DNA of 64,000 nucleotides from Gemmata palustris (lineage in GTDB: Bacteria > Planctomycetota > Planctomycetia > Gemmatales > Gemmataceae). Every line of letters begins with the position of its first letter. The first letter of the stretch is position 1. Below, piece after piece: positions 10,638-19,353 of this stretch. The notes beneath the pieces were generated by a model. The model was not told the origin of the DNA. It saw only the letters and a list, made by a program, of their open reading frames with translations, and did not search any database. Both the position numbers and the translations under genes were made by a program. Location of the stretch: the NCBI RefSeq assembly GCF_017939745.1, contig NZ_JAGKQQ010000001.1, forward strand, positions 6,897,299 to 6,961,298, in the 5' to 3' direction.

Positions 10638-11459
10638 ATGCCACTCCCACCCTCCGCCGAACTCATCAACCCCGTCGTGCGCCGCGGACCGTTTCGGGTC
10701 GCGCTGTTCGACTTCGACGGCACGCTCTCGCTCATCCGCGAGGGGTGGCCGCGTGTCATGATCGACCTGATGCTGGACCGGCTCCGCGACCAGTGCCTCA
10801 TCACTGAGTCGGAACCGGAGTGCGCTGCGCACATCGAAGCGTTCGTGATGGCGCTGAACGGGCACCCCACGGTCCGGCAAATGGAGCGGTTCGTGGTGGA
10901 AGTGACCGAGCGCGGCGGCACCCCGGCGGAACCGACCGCGTACCTTCAGCAGTACATCGACCGGCTCATGAGCGTGGTTCACGGGCGGTGGGAGGCCATC
11001 GAATCGCGCCGCGCGAAGCCGAGTGAATGGGTCGTCCCGAACGCCCACGGCATTCTGCGCAACTTGCAGGAGCGCGGCGTTCCACTGTTTGTTGCGAGCG
11101 GCACCGATCTCGCACACGTCTCGCGCGAAGTGGAACTGCTCGAACTGCTGCCGCACGTCGGCGGGCGCGTCTACGCGCCAAAGGACAATGACGCGACCTT
11201 CCGCAAGCGCGACGTGATCGAGCGCGCGGTCCGCGAACTCGCCGTTCGGGGCGACGAGCTGATCGGCTTCGGCGACGGCGTGGTGGAAACGCAGGAAGTG
11301 AAGCGCGCGGGCGGTGTTGCGGTGGGCGTCGCCAGTAGCGAGGCCGGGGTGCGCGGGGTGAACGCGACCAAACGCGAAACGCTCATCGCGGCCGGTGCGG
11401 ACATCATCATCCCCGATTACGAGCACGCGGACGCATTACTCGCGTGGCTCTGGGGTTGA
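10638..11459 (+). CDS. HAD-superfamily hydrolase (phosphatase-like)
   Basis: A 273-residue HAD protein. Motif I is LFDFDGTLS (nucleophile Asp and acid/base Asp), motif II is the VASGTD strand, motif III is a Lys region near KRDVIERA, and motif IV is IGFGDGVVETQEVKRAGG. The cap between motif I and II is helical (about residues 40-135), as in subfamily I phosphatases. It would hydrolyse a phosphate ester in the cytoplasm; the substrate is unknown. It is followed closely by the export lipoprotein gene on the same strand, and a link with sugar-phosphate metabolism is possible but unproven. Confidence 0.88.
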   Translation: MPLPPSAELINPVVRRGPFRVALFDFDGTLSLIREGWPRVMIDLMLDRLRDQCLITESEPECAAHIEAFVMALNGHPTVRQMERFVVEVTERGGTPAEPTAYLQQYIDRLMSVVHGRWEAIESRRAKPSEWVVPNAHGILRNLQERGVPLFVASGTDLAHVSREVELLELLPHVGGRVYAPKDNDATFRKRDVIERAVRELAVRGDELIGFGDGVVETQEVKRAGGVAVGVASSEAGVRGVNATKRETLIAAGADIIIPDYEHADALLAWLWG

Positions 11460-11526
11460 GGGGGCGCTGGCGGCACACGTCATTTTCCCGTCAAGCTGTG
11501 CGGGTCGTGCGGTCGATAACGGATGC

Positions 11527-12315
11527 GTGGAAGTTCGCACCGCGACCGCCGGCTCGAATCGCCGCACTTGTGCGAGCACAGCGCGCAGCGCGCTTGCCTT
11601 CGCACTGCTCGTGCTAGCGGGCTGTGCGGACGTCCAATTCCTGCGCCGGACCTGCCCCACGCCACCCGACCCGAAACTCGCGGCCGAACGGCCCGCCCCG
11701 TCCGCCGCGTACCAAGTCGGCTGCCCCGATGTGCTCGAAGTGACGTTCCTCGATCACCCCGCGTGGGACGCGGTCGCGGTCGTCGATGTGGACGGGCTGC
11801 TGCCACTGGAGCGCCCGGGGAGCACCCGCGCGGACGGCCGAACGCTCGCGGAGATCCGCGACGAACTCGCGGCCCTCGCGGGGTGCGATCCCGAGCGCGT
11901 GACCGTGTCGCTCGCGGCCGCACGCAGCGCGCGGGTGGTGGTCTACGGGCCGATCCGCGGGCGCGCCCGCATCGTGCCCTACCAGGGGCCGGAACCGGTG
12001 CTTGATTTCTTGAAGCGCATCGGCGGACTGCCCCCCGGCTCGAAACTGAGCCAGGTGTACGTGGTGCGCCCGAACGTGGCCGCGGCCACGCGCCCGCAGG
12101 TGTTCCGCGTCGACGTGCCCGCGGTGCTGGTCGACGGCAACCAGCGCACGAACGTGACGCTCCGGGGCGACGATCAGATCTACGTCGGGGAGACGAAGCA
12201 GTCGAGCTTGTCGCGCCTGATGCCGGACTGGTTGGGCACCGTGTACCGCCGCGTCACGGGCCTGCTCCCGGACGACTGGTGGCCGTTCTCCAAGTCGCGC
12301 TCGCTGCTCGAGTGA
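11527..12315 (+). CDS. Polysaccharide export (Wza/SLBB-type) lipoprotein
   Basis: About 262 residues if translation begins at the GTG at 11527. That start gives a basic N-terminus (TAGSNRRTC), a hydrophobic core and a lipobox LAGC, so the protein is predicted to be a lipoprotein. The mature part begins with a poly_export-type domain: GCPDVLEVTFLDHPAWD, VDVDGLLPLERPGSTRADG, then AEIRDELAALAG. An SLBB-like part follows (VVVYGPIRGRARIVPYQG, VLDFLKRIGGLPPGSKLSQVYVVRP), and a C-terminal DDQIYVGETKQ. Wza relatives form the outer-membrane channel for capsule or exopolysaccharide. An in-frame ATG exists at 11395, but it overlaps the HAD gene and would bury the signal sequence. The protein is shorter than classical Wza. 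Confidence 0.85.
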   Translation: MEVRTATAGSNRRTCASTARSALAFALLVLAGCADVQFLRRTCPTPPDPKLAAERPAPSAAYQVGCPDVLEVTFLDHPAWDAVAVVDVDGLLPLERPGSTRADGRTLAEIRDELAALAGCDPERVTVSLAAARSARVVVYGPIRGRARIVPYQGPEPVLDFLKRIGGLPPGSKLSQVYVVRPNVAAATRPQVFRVDVPAVLVDGNQRTNVTLRGDDQIYVGETKQSSLSRLMPDWLGTVYRRVTGLLPDDWWPFSKSRSLLE

Positions 12316-12709
12316 CCGAGCCCTCCCCGTCAGAAACAACTTTCACGCCATTTCGCACTTCCCGCAAGGCGCAGGCGCCACGCAACCGCACCGTCGGCTC
12401 CCGCGGTCACCTCAATTCCGACCATTTTACCGGCGCCGGGCGCGCACGTTGTTACAACAGGGGTTCTGCTCCTTCTGGGGATTGTAACTCGTGTGTAACT
12501 CCCGGAAGTCACAACCGATGTTGTAATCTGGTGGCCTGTGCGTCAGGTTGGTGCGGTAGAATAGGGTTGGGTTTCGAGTTCGAGGGTTCCCAATCTCGGC
12601 CCGATCCAGAAGACAAGACTCCAGCCCGGTGCAGCGTCTTCGGGGTTCAATCTGAAACTCGGAACCTGGAACTCGGCACTTGAACCTTCGCTCCGCCCCG
12701 GAACCGCGA
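12316..12709. other. Intergenic region with TGTAAC-containing sequence
   Basis: Nearly 400 bases without a supported gene. At 12450-12530 several short TGTAAC/GTTACA words occur (GTTGTTACAAC, then ATTGTAACTCGTGTGTAACT, then GATGTTGTAATC), some direct and some inverted, which could be regulator half-sites. A TAGAAT word at 12556 could be a -10 element for the kinase gene, but no good -35 was found. Towards the end are short direct repeats of GGAACTCGG-like sequence (12640-12680). Confidence 0.4.
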
Positions 12710-14743
12710 ATGTCCACGCGACGCCTCACATGCCCCTGCGGCAACGCCTGGGACCACCCGGACACCGAGCCGGTCCCCGGGGACGTGCGCCTCATCTGCC
12801 CGGCCTGCACGCTCGCGGGCGAGAACACGCGCCACCCCGAATCCGAACCGAGCGAGGCGTCGCACCCGGCCGGCACGGTCGTGACCAACGCGGAAGCGGC
12901 CGCGAACGCTGATCGCTTGCGCCGCGAAGCGGCACTGACAATCGGCCCCGGGCGCATCATCTCCGGCTACGAGATCATTGGGGAAATCAACCGCGGCGGC
13001 ATGGGCGTGATCTACAAGGCGCGCCAGCCCGGGGTGAACCGGCTCGTGGCACTCAAGGTGATCGCGCCCGGCAAACTCGACCAGCCCGGCACCCGCGCCC
13101 GGTTCAAGCGCGAGGTGCGCGCGTCCGGCCGGCTCAGCGACCCGTGCATCGTCACCATTTTTCAGACCGAGTTGGACGGCCCGATCCCGTTCGTCGCGAT
13201 GGAGTTCGTGCCGGGCATCGATCTGTTTCGCCTCGTGCGGCAGACCGGGCCGCTCCCGGTGGTCGACGTCGTGTACTACGCGCGCCAGGTCGCGGAGGGG
13301 CTCCAGCACGCCTTCGAGGTCCACCTCATCCACCGCGACATCAAGCCGTCGAACTTGATGGTGAGTCCGTCGCCCCTCGCGCCGGCCGAGGGGCGCACCG
13401 GGCGGTTGCCGAAGGTGAAGATCCTCGACATGGGACTGGCGCGGGTGGTCGACACCGAGCACTCCGACCCGGAAACGGACGACCTCACGCTCCCGGGCGT
13501 GTTCGTCGGTACGCCGGACTACGTGGCCCCCGAACAGGCCGAGAACCCCCGCGCCGCGGACACCCGGTCCGACCTCTACAGCCTCGGCGGGGCGATGTAC
13601 TATTGCCTCACGGGGGAAGTCCCGTTCCCGGGCAAGACGCTGGCCGCGAAGCTCCGCAAGCAGCTCATCGAACCGCCGCCCTCGGCCGCGACCAAGCGGT
13701 CCGACGTGCCCGTCGCGGTGGACGCCGTCATCCGCAAACTGATGGCCCTCGATCCGAACGAGCGCTACCAGACCCCGGCCGAACTCATGACCGCGCTCGA
13801 CGCGCTCCTGAAAGAGGCGCCGCCGAAAACGGGCACGAGAGCCGCGCCGGTCGTTTCGTCCGTGTTCGCCCGAGCGCACGAGGGCGGGGTCAACGCGATG
13901 GCCCCGGCCCCGGACGGCTCGTACCTCCTCACCGGGGGCGGCGACAGCGTGCTGAAGTTCTGGCACCCGGGGACGCTGAAGGAGCTCCGCACGATGCACG
14001 GCGACATCGGCGCGGTCGAGCACCTCGCGATCGCGCCGAGCGGTAAGTGGGCCGCGACGTGCGCGATCCGCTTGAGTGCGTCCGATATGGGCGTGCAACT
14101 GTGGGATCTGAATACCGGGACCGAGGGGAAGCGGTTCCGTGGGCCGACGGACAACATTTCCGGCGTCGCGATCTCGCCCGACGGGAAGGGGGTCGCCGCC
14201 GCGAGCGCCGACAAGATGGTGTGGTTGTGGCTGCGCGACGCGAGCGGCCCGACCACGGCGTGCATCAAGGGGCACACGGGCGCGGTGACGGGGGTCGCGT
14301 TCGTGGCCGCCGATTCGCTGCTCTCGTCCGGGGTCGATGGCACCGTGCGCCAGTGGGATTTGAAGACGGGCAAAACGAAGGGCACGCTCTCGGCCCCAGT
14401 CGGCCCGATCGCGGCGCTGGTGTTCGCGGCGAAGCGCGTGGCCGTGGCCGGGCGCGACGGGCTCGCGATTCGGCAACCGGGCGCCGCGACGTTCCAGAAG
14501 TTCACCGGGCACGACGGACCGGTGTCGTGCTGCGCCCTGACGCCCGACGGCACGGTGCTCGCGAGCGGCGGTACGGACCGCACGGTGCGCGTCTACCGCG
14601 TCGAAGACGGGCTCCAGCTCGCGACCTACACCGGCCACGACAAGCCGGTGCGCGCGGTCGCGTTCGCGCCGACCGGCGACGCGCTCTACTCCGGTGACGA
14701 GGGCGGGTTTCTCCGCCGCTGGCCGGTACCCAAAGCGAAGTGA
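12710..14743 (+). CDS. Ser/Thr protein kinase with N-terminal zinc ribbon and C-terminal WD40 propeller
   Basis: A 677-residue planctomycete-type kinase. Residues 1-45 hold a small zinc ribbon (CPCGNAW and LICPACTLAG). The Hanks-type catalytic domain covers about residues 86-365: GEINRGGMGVIYKAR, VALKVI with the ATP-anchoring Lys near residue 112, HRDIKPSNLMV near 208, DMGLARV in place of DFG near 239, and GTPDYVAPEQ in the activation segment. From about residue 384 to the end there are WD40 repeats (for example SGVDGTVRQWDLKTGKTKG and LASGGTDRTVRVYRVEDG). No transmembrane helix was seen, so it is probably cytoplasmic. The start is the ATG of MSTRRLTCPCGN. Its stop overlaps the possible GTG start of the next gene by three bases. 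Confidence 0.93.
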   Translation: MSTRRLTCPCGNAWDHPDTEPVPGDVRLICPACTLAGENTRHPESEPSEASHPAGTVVTNAEAAANADRLRREAALTIGPGRIISGYEIIGEINRGGMGVIYKARQPGVNRLVALKVIAPGKLDQPGTRARFKREVRASGRLSDPCIVTIFQTELDGPIPFVAMEFVPGIDLFRLVRQTGPLPVVDVVYYARQVAEGLQHAFEVHLIHRDIKPSNLMVSPSPLAPAEGRTGRLPKVKILDMGLARVVDTEHSDPETDDLTLPGVFVGTPDYVAPEQAENPRAADTRSDLYSLGGAMYYCLTGEVPFPGKTLAAKLRKQLIEPPPSAATKRSDVPVAVDAVIRKLMALDPNERYQTPAELMTALDALLKEAPPKTGTRAAPVVSSVFARAHEGGVNAMAPAPDGSYLLTGGGDSVLKFWHPGTLKELRTMHGDIGAVEHLAIAPSGKWAATCAIRLSASDMGVQLWDLNTGTEGKRFRGPTDNISGVAISPDGKGVAAASADKMVWLWLRDASGPTTACIKGHTGAVTGVAFVAADSLLSSGVDGTVRQWDLKTGKTKGTLSAPVGPIAALVFAAKRVAVAGRDGLAIRQPGAATFQKFTGHDGPVSCCALTPDGTVLASGGTDRTVRVYRVEDGLQLATYTGHDKPVRAVAFAPTGDALYSGDEGGFLRRWPVPKAK

Positions 14744-14778
14744 GTCGGTCCCAGGGAAATCCCATTCGCGGAGGCGGC

Positions 14779-16224
14779 GTGTCCACGCGCGCAAAAATCC
14801 ACGACACGCTCGAACGCCTAGAGCGCTGGCTCCGCGAGCACCAGCCCGCGTTCCTCGCGGCGATGCGCCCCGGCGCGACGGACGCGGAACTCGACGACCT
14901 CGAACGCGCCATCGGTCGTCAACTCCCGGACGACGTCCGCGCGTTCTATCGCTGGCGCGGGGGAGTTGAAGAGGGCGTATGTTGTTGGGACGAATGCCCA
15001 TTCTGGGGTGGTTTCCGACCAATGCCTCTGGATGAGGTGCGTCAAGATCACACCGATTTTTGCGCCCACGCACCATCTTGGAATAGCCCTGACCGGCCAG
15101 CATGGTGGCTCCCTGACTGGGTTCCTTTCCTGTCACTCGACGGATGCCAGCTTTGGTATTGCGTCGATACGGCGGGCGTATGGACTGGTGCTCGCGGACA
15201 AATTGTGTGGTTTGACAACAAGGGTGAGGATCGCTCGATTCAAGCTGCAAGTCTCGGCGATTGGCTCCGAATACTGGTGGTAGATTTGGAGCGTGGGTTA
15301 ATCTTCGGAGCGAACAACCAGAGACACGAATCTGCAAGTGACAGGAATCCCTTTGGCTACCCCAATTACCAATACAAAGCGTCACGTGCTCCCGCGGTTC
15401 CGGCCAGTTCAGTCGAAACATTCGTGACGACGGGGCCAGCATCGTTCGGTGTTGGCAGCCGGGTTCGGGTGAGAGAATCTTGCCCATTTGAGGGGCAAGA
15501 AGGGACCGTGATTCGGTTGGGCTTCAACTCAAAAACAATCATAGAATTTGTCTTCTGGGGCCGCTCGTTTGAAGTGCCCGTTCCACTTGAGCAACTCGTT
15601 CTGATCAAACAGCCTGAAGTTTCTGAGCTATCGCGCGAATGGATGACATCGACAGACGCATCACGGCTACTTGATCTCCTTGGTTCACACCCGCGTGTCC
15701 GGAAATTGTGGTTGTTTGCGGCGGCAAGTTGGCGAGATCGAGAAGAGTTTCCAACCTTACCTGTCATCGGGCAGATTGAGCAGTTAGCTGATGGCGAAAT
15801 CTCAATGGAGGAATTGGCTCAAGCTCTCGATGAATTTTGGGGAGGCATAGACGAGTATCGTATCAAGCAGCAGGTCGGTTGGGGTGCGAGATGGCTACGT
15901 CGAGCTGTGTACGAAGGAGCCGCGAATGTGGAGACGTTAGCTCGCGAGTTTATTTCTGGACATGGCACTGCGAATCTCATCCGCGAAATTTTCCCCAATC
16001 CCTTCGCACCTCCTCGTTTCGATCCTGCTTGGCGCACGGCGGATGTCGTCGCGTTGGCACGCGGCATTTACGACGATCGCGCGTTCGAGCGGATGCCAAT
16101 TCTGGCTGATGCACTTCAAGAAGCCGGGTGCGATAACGCCGACATCCTGACCCACTGTCGCGACGCCAATCAGGTTCACGTTCGGGGGTGTTGGGTGCTG
16201 GATTTGTGCCTCGGCCTTGAGTGA
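14779..16224 (+). CDS. SMI1/KNR4 (SUKH)-type protein of mosaic composition
   Basis: About 481 residues. The N-terminal part (RLERWLREHQPAFLAAM, then DDLERAIGRQLPDDVRAFYR and WVPFLSLDG) is a SUKH/SMI1-KNR4 domain, a fold found in immunity proteins of toxin systems and in regulators. A middle segment (GSRVRVRESCPFEGQEGTVI, about residues 225-280) looks like a KOW/SH3-like barrel. The C-terminus (DRAFERMPILADALQEAGC, then CWVLDLCLGLE) is a motif common in Gemmata-type proteins. The GTG at 14779 has a GGAGG just upstream; the GTG at 14740 overlaps the kinase stop and is an alternative. The first 190 bases use GC-rich codons like the neighbours, whereas the rest is plainly AT-richer, so the gene looks assembled from two sources. 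Confidence 0.75.
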   Translation: MSTRAKIHDTLERLERWLREHQPAFLAAMRPGATDAELDDLERAIGRQLPDDVRAFYRWRGGVEEGVCCWDECPFWGGFRPMPLDEVRQDHTDFCAHAPSWNSPDRPAWWLPDWVPFLSLDGCQLWYCVDTAGVWTGARGQIVWFDNKGEDRSIQAASLGDWLRILVVDLERGLIFGANNQRHESASDRNPFGYPNYQYKASRAPAVPASSVETFVTTGPASFGVGSRVRVRESCPFEGQEGTVIRLGFNSKTIIEFVFWGRSFEVPVPLEQLVLIKQPEVSELSREWMTSTDASRLLDLLGSHPRVRKLWLFAAASWRDREEFPTLPVIGQIEQLADGEISMEELAQALDEFWGGIDEYRIKQQVGWGARWLRRAVYEGAANVETLAREFISGHGTANLIREIFPNPFAPPRFDPAWRTADVVALARGIYDDRAFERMPILADALQEAGCDNADILTHCRDANQVHVRGCWVLDLCLGLE

Positions 16225-16277
16225 CGCAAGGGCTCGGTTGGCGCCGCGTTTTTTGGTGCGCATTCCGGCCGGAAAAC

Positions 16278-16305
16278 TTGCTTTTGTTAATTTGTACACT
16301 ATAAT
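16278..16305 (+). promoter_or_regulatory. Putative sigma-70-type promoter (TTGCTT-16-TATAAT)
   Basis: TTGCTT at 16278-16283 and a consensus TATAAT at 16300-16305 are separated by 16 bases in an AT-rich stretch. It points towards the rhodanese gene, whose start is 286 bases further on, giving a long leader that includes both TGTTAGC repeats. The -10 is perfect and the -35 is weak. Confidence 0.45.
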
Positions 16306-16393
16306 AGTTAATGGCGACATGGTGGGGCGATAGTCGCATTCCATCGACTCAACCCAGCTTGGTAATCGTGCCGGGCGAGAGCCGGCAATTGGC

Positions 16394-16534
16394 CCGAAAA
16401 TGTTAGCGGATATTAGCGATCCGAACCGGTCTGCGAAGGGCCATAACGACACTTCTGCCTAGAAATACCAGCGGTCGGTGCGTTGCCTCCGTTCGCGTAG
16501 GCTCCCGATCCCGAAAATGTTAGCAAATGTTAGC
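16394..16534. repeat. Two copies of CGAAAATGTTAGC-type repeat
   Basis: CCGAAAATGTTAGC is present at 16394-16407 and again at 16511-16524. The first copy is followed by GGATATTAGC and the second by AAATGTTAGC, so each is a tandem pair of TGTTAGC-like half-units. The same motif occurs inverted at 45405-45452 and in variant form at 36580-36625. Confidence 0.75.
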
Positions 16535-16590
16535 CTCGGGTCGGAGGCGGCCACTCTCGACGATCAAAAGGGCACAAGAGGAATATTCTC

Positions 16591-16965
16591 ATGGCGAAAC
16601 AACACGCACCCGGGTTCCTGAAGATCGTGACCGACGCGAAGACCCGCGTGAAGGAATGCACGATCGATGACGTGCGTGCGCGCCAAGCGGCGGGCGAGAC
16701 GTTCATCCTGGTAGACGTGCGAGAAGAGAGCGAGTTCGCCGCCGGGCACGTTCCGGGGGCGGTTCACTTGGGCAAGGGCGTTATCGAGCGCGACATCGAG
16801 TCGAAGATCCCCGACCCCGCAACGCCGCTGGTGCTGTATTGTGGGGGCGGGTTCCGTTCCGCGCTCGTGGCCGACACGATTCAAAAGATGGGTTACACGA
16901 ACGTCATCAGCATGGACGGCGGGTGGCGCGCGTGGACCGAAAAGGGGCTGCCCACGGAGAAGTAG
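16591..16965 (+). CDS. Rhodanese-like domain protein (single domain)
   Basis: A 124-residue single-domain rhodanese. ILVDVREESEFAAGHVPGAV is the N-terminal signature, and YCGGGFRSALVADTIQKMGY holds the active-site loop with Cys84 in CGGGFRS; GGWRAWTEKGLP closes the domain. Rhodaneses carry a persulfide on this cysteine and transfer sulfur to thiophilic acceptors such as cyanide or a partner protein in sulfur metabolism. No signal peptide is visible, so it is probably cytoplasmic. An AGAGGA ribosome binding site precedes the ATG. It converges on the PQQ-type gene ending at 17002, and its physiological partner is not indicated by neighbours. Confidence 0.93.
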   Translation: MAKQHAPGFLKIVTDAKTRVKECTIDDVRARQAAGETFILVDVREESEFAAGHVPGAVHLGKGVIERDIESKIPDPATPLVLYCGGGFRSALVADTIQKMGYTNVISMDGGWRAWTEKGLPTEK

Positions 16966-17001
16966 CCGCAACGGTGCGGCCGGGCGAAGACCCACCACAT
17001 C

Positions 17002-18228
17002 TTACTTCTTCAGGCTCACGCACACGAGCGTTTTGCCGTCGCGTGCGTAGAGCAGGCCGTTCGCGAGTGCCGGAGCCGGGCGGGTCGGCTTTGTGAGGAG
17101 GGCCGAGCGGGCGCGCTCCTTGTAGCCATCAGGCGAAGCATCGAACCGCACCAGCTCGCCGCCCTCGTTCAGCGCGAGCAGTCCGCTATCCACCGCGATC
17201 AGCGACGCGACGCCGAACTTCGCCTCGCTCCACTTGACCGCGCCGGTCTTCCACTCGACGCACCGCAGCAGTGCGTTGCCGACATCGGATCGGCCGTGGG
17301 TGCCGTAAAGGTAGTCGCCGACGCGGACCGGCGTGTTGTACTGGCTGGATAGCGACTTATCGTTCGACCATACTTCCGTTACCTCGCCCTTTTGGGCCTT
17401 CAGCAGAACGCCACCCGTGGCATACGACACAGTCAGGAAAATTTCGTCCTTCCACACGATCGGCGTCGCGGCCTGCACGCTGTTGTTGTCGCGCGGGCGC
17501 CACGCGAAGTCGTACAGCGCTTTACCGTCCGTGGGTTCCAGGACGCACAAACCCGCGCGCGTGAGGAACACCGCGACCGGTCGGCCGTCGAACTCCGCGG
17601 TCGTGGGCGACGAGTAACTCGCGCCGTCGTCGGTCGATTTCCAGATTTCCTTGCCGTCGGCCGCGTTCAGGCAGACCACGCCCGCGCCTTTGGCCCCGAC
17701 GTTCACGAGTACCTTCTTTTGCATCACGAGCGGCGAGCACGCGACCCCGAAGAACCCCTTCGCCGGCTTGTAGTCGTTCACCAGGTTGCGCGCCCAAACC
17801 TTCTTGCCGGTCGCGAGTTCCACCGCGGTGAGGTCGCCGTTGGCCCCGAGCGCGAACACGGTCCCGTTGGCGACGGTGGGCGTCGCGCGGGGGCCGTTGT
17901 CGAAGTCGAAGCTGTCGCGGTACTTGGCCGGGTACGCGACTTTCCACTTCTCCTTACCCGTGACGGGATTGAGGCACGCGATAACCTCTTCGTCCTCGAC
18001 GCGGTGAAAGAGGACGAGGTTGTCGCCACTGACGACCGGACCCGCCCACCCGGTACCGACGTCCACCTTCCACACCAGTGGTAGGCCCGCTTTGGGCCAG
18101 TCCCAGTTGAGCCTGGTTTCGGCCGAGTGCCCGTCGCGCGCCGGACCGTGGAGCTGGGGCCAATCCCCCGCCGGCGCGCAGAGGGCGGGGCCGAGGGTGA
18201 GGGAAAGGCAGAAAACAAAGCGAAGCAT
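17002..18228 (-). CDS. Secreted PQQ-type beta-propeller protein (BamB/quinoprotein-like)
   Basis: A 408-residue protein with an N-terminal signal peptide (FVFCLSLTLGPALCAPAG) and repeated PQQ-type propeller strands, for example ACLNPVTGKEKWKVAYP, AVELATGKKVWARN and CLNAADGKEIWKS. The mature start DWPQLHGPARDGHSAE is the WPQxRGPxxxG signature common to planctomycete members. In other bacteria this fold is found in BamB, an outer-membrane-assembly scaffold, and in PQQ dehydrogenases; the residues needed to bind PQQ were not seen, so a structural or binding role is more likely. A paralogue lies at 45824-47062. It is divergent from the double-GNAT gene, with about 100 bases between. Confidence 0.88.
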   Translation of the reverse strand: MLRFVFCLSLTLGPALCAPAGDWPQLHGPARDGHSAETRLNWDWPKAGLPLVWKVDVGTGWAGPVVSGDNLVLFHRVEDEEVIACLNPVTGKEKWKVAYPAKYRDSFDFDNGPRATPTVANGTVFALGANGDLTAVELATGKKVWARNLVNDYKPAKGFFGVACSPLVMQKKVLVNVGAKGAGVVCLNAADGKEIWKSTDDGASYSSPTTAEFDGRPVAVFLTRAGLCVLEPTDGKALYDFAWRPRDNNSVQAATPIVWKDEIFLTVSYATGGVLLKAQKGEVTEVWSNDKSLSSQYNTPVRVGDYLYGTHGRSDVGNALLRCVEWKTGAVKWSEAKFGVASLIAVDSGLLALNEGGELVRFDASPDGYKERARSALLTKPTRPAPALANGLLYARDGKTLVCVSLKK

Positions 18229-18328
18229 GGGGCGCTCCGTTGGCTTGCGGGGGCGTGGTTCCCCCTATAGTATTGCGTAATCCGTCCACCGCCGCCGTTC
18301 CTCCCCCGGCGGACCGCGAGAGCCGTCC

Positions 18329-19294
18329 GTGATTGCCTTTCGTCGCTTCCGCAACACCGACCCGCCGGCCCTCGCCGACGTGTGGAACGAATCGCACACG
18401 GCTCGCGGGAGTTTCCCGCTGCGCACGCCCGCGCTGCTCGAGCGGTGGGTGTTCTCCAAACCGTACTTCGACCACGACGGGCTGATCGTCGCTTACGACG
18501 AGGCGGACAACAACCGCATCGTCGGCTACGCGCTGGCCGGGTTCGGCCCGAACGCGGATCTCAGCGCGCTCGACTACTCGCACGGGGTCATCTGCTCGGT
18601 CGCGGTCCGCCCCAGCGTGGGGCGCAAGCACCTCGGTGTGGACCTCGTCAAGAAGTGCGAAGAGTACCTGACGAAGCGCGGCGCAACGACCCTCCGTGCC
18701 GGCCCCGTGTGGCCCTACTGCCCATTCGGGTTCGGGCTGTACGGGGGGACGAACTGCCCGGGGTTCCTCGCATCGGACCCCGCCGCGGACCCGTTCTTTC
18801 GCTCGCTGGGCTACGAACCGGCCGGCACCACGCTCGTGTTCCAGAAGAAGCTGGATTCCCCGCTGTCGATCCCGGACGCGCGGTTCAGTATGCTGCGGAA
18901 GCGGTACGAAACGCAGGTGATGCGCGCCGCGGGCGTGCCGAGCTGGTGGCACGAGTGCGTTTGGGGCACGCTGGACCCGGTCGAGTTCCGCGTGGTCGAT
19001 AAGCTCGCGAGCAACTTCATCGCGGCCCGGGCGATCGTGTGGGAACTCGAGGGCTACGGCTGGCGCTGGGGGTTCCCGTCGGCCGGCATTCTTGACGTGC
19101 AGGTGCGCCAGGATTTGCGAAAGCAGGGGATCGCCAAGCTCCTGGTTTCGCAGATCTTGCGGTTCCTGCAGGACCAGTTCTTCGGCATCTGCGAGTTCCA
19201 CGCCCCGGCCGATCAGCCCGCCCTCGTCGGCCTGTGCCGCTCCGCGACGCTCGAACACGTGGACACCGGAACGACGTATCTGAAGAAGGTGTGA
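18329..19294 (+). CDS. Double-domain GNAT acetyltransferase
   Basis: A 321-residue protein with two GNAT halves. The first (residues 1-150) has CSVAVRPSVGRKHLGVDLVK, corresponding to the acetyl-CoA pyrophosphate loop; the second (from about 200) has LDVQVRQDLRKQGIAKLLVS with the R-x-x-G/A pattern. Tandem GNATs of this type usually keep one active half. The start is the GTG of MIAFRRFRNTDPPALADVWN, the typical beginning of a GNAT domain. The substrate is not known. A TATAGT word at 18265, between this gene and the divergent PQQ-type gene, may be a -10 element. Confidence 0.85.
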   Translation: MIAFRRFRNTDPPALADVWNESHTARGSFPLRTPALLERWVFSKPYFDHDGLIVAYDEADNNRIVGYALAGFGPNADLSALDYSHGVICSVAVRPSVGRKHLGVDLVKKCEEYLTKRGATTLRAGPVWPYCPFGFGLYGGTNCPGFLASDPAADPFFRSLGYEPAGTTLVFQKKLDSPLSIPDARFSMLRKRYETQVMRAAGVPSWWHECVWGTLDPVEFRVVDKLASNFIAARAIVWELEGYGWRWGFPSAGILDVQVRQDLRKQGIAKLLVSQILRFLQDQFFGICEFHAPADQPALVGLCRSATLEHVDTGTTYLKKV

Positions 19295-19353
19295 GGGCCG
19301 GCGCTCCTCCGCTCCGCGAGCGGGCGCGGTCCACCAACAACGCGAGGGCACCC

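Larger units (their letters stand above)
16225..16590. other. AT-rich intergenic region with promoter and TGTTAGC repeats
   Basis: This stretch of about 365 bases upstream of the rhodanese gene contains no supported gene. It has a good sigma-70-like promoter at 16278-16305 and two copies of the CGAAAATGTTAGC repeat (16394-16417 and 16511-16534). Its low GC matches the 3' part of the SUKH-type gene before it, as if both came in together. Confidence 0.55.

Noticed and set aside
12647-15487. Very long open frame on the minus strand opposite the kinase and SUKH-type genes
   Set aside because: It is the usual antisense open frame of GC-rich coding DNA; it has no domain, and its residue content (Arg, Ala, Gly, His, Val repeats) is typical of noise, while the plus strand encodes clear kinase and WD40 motifs.
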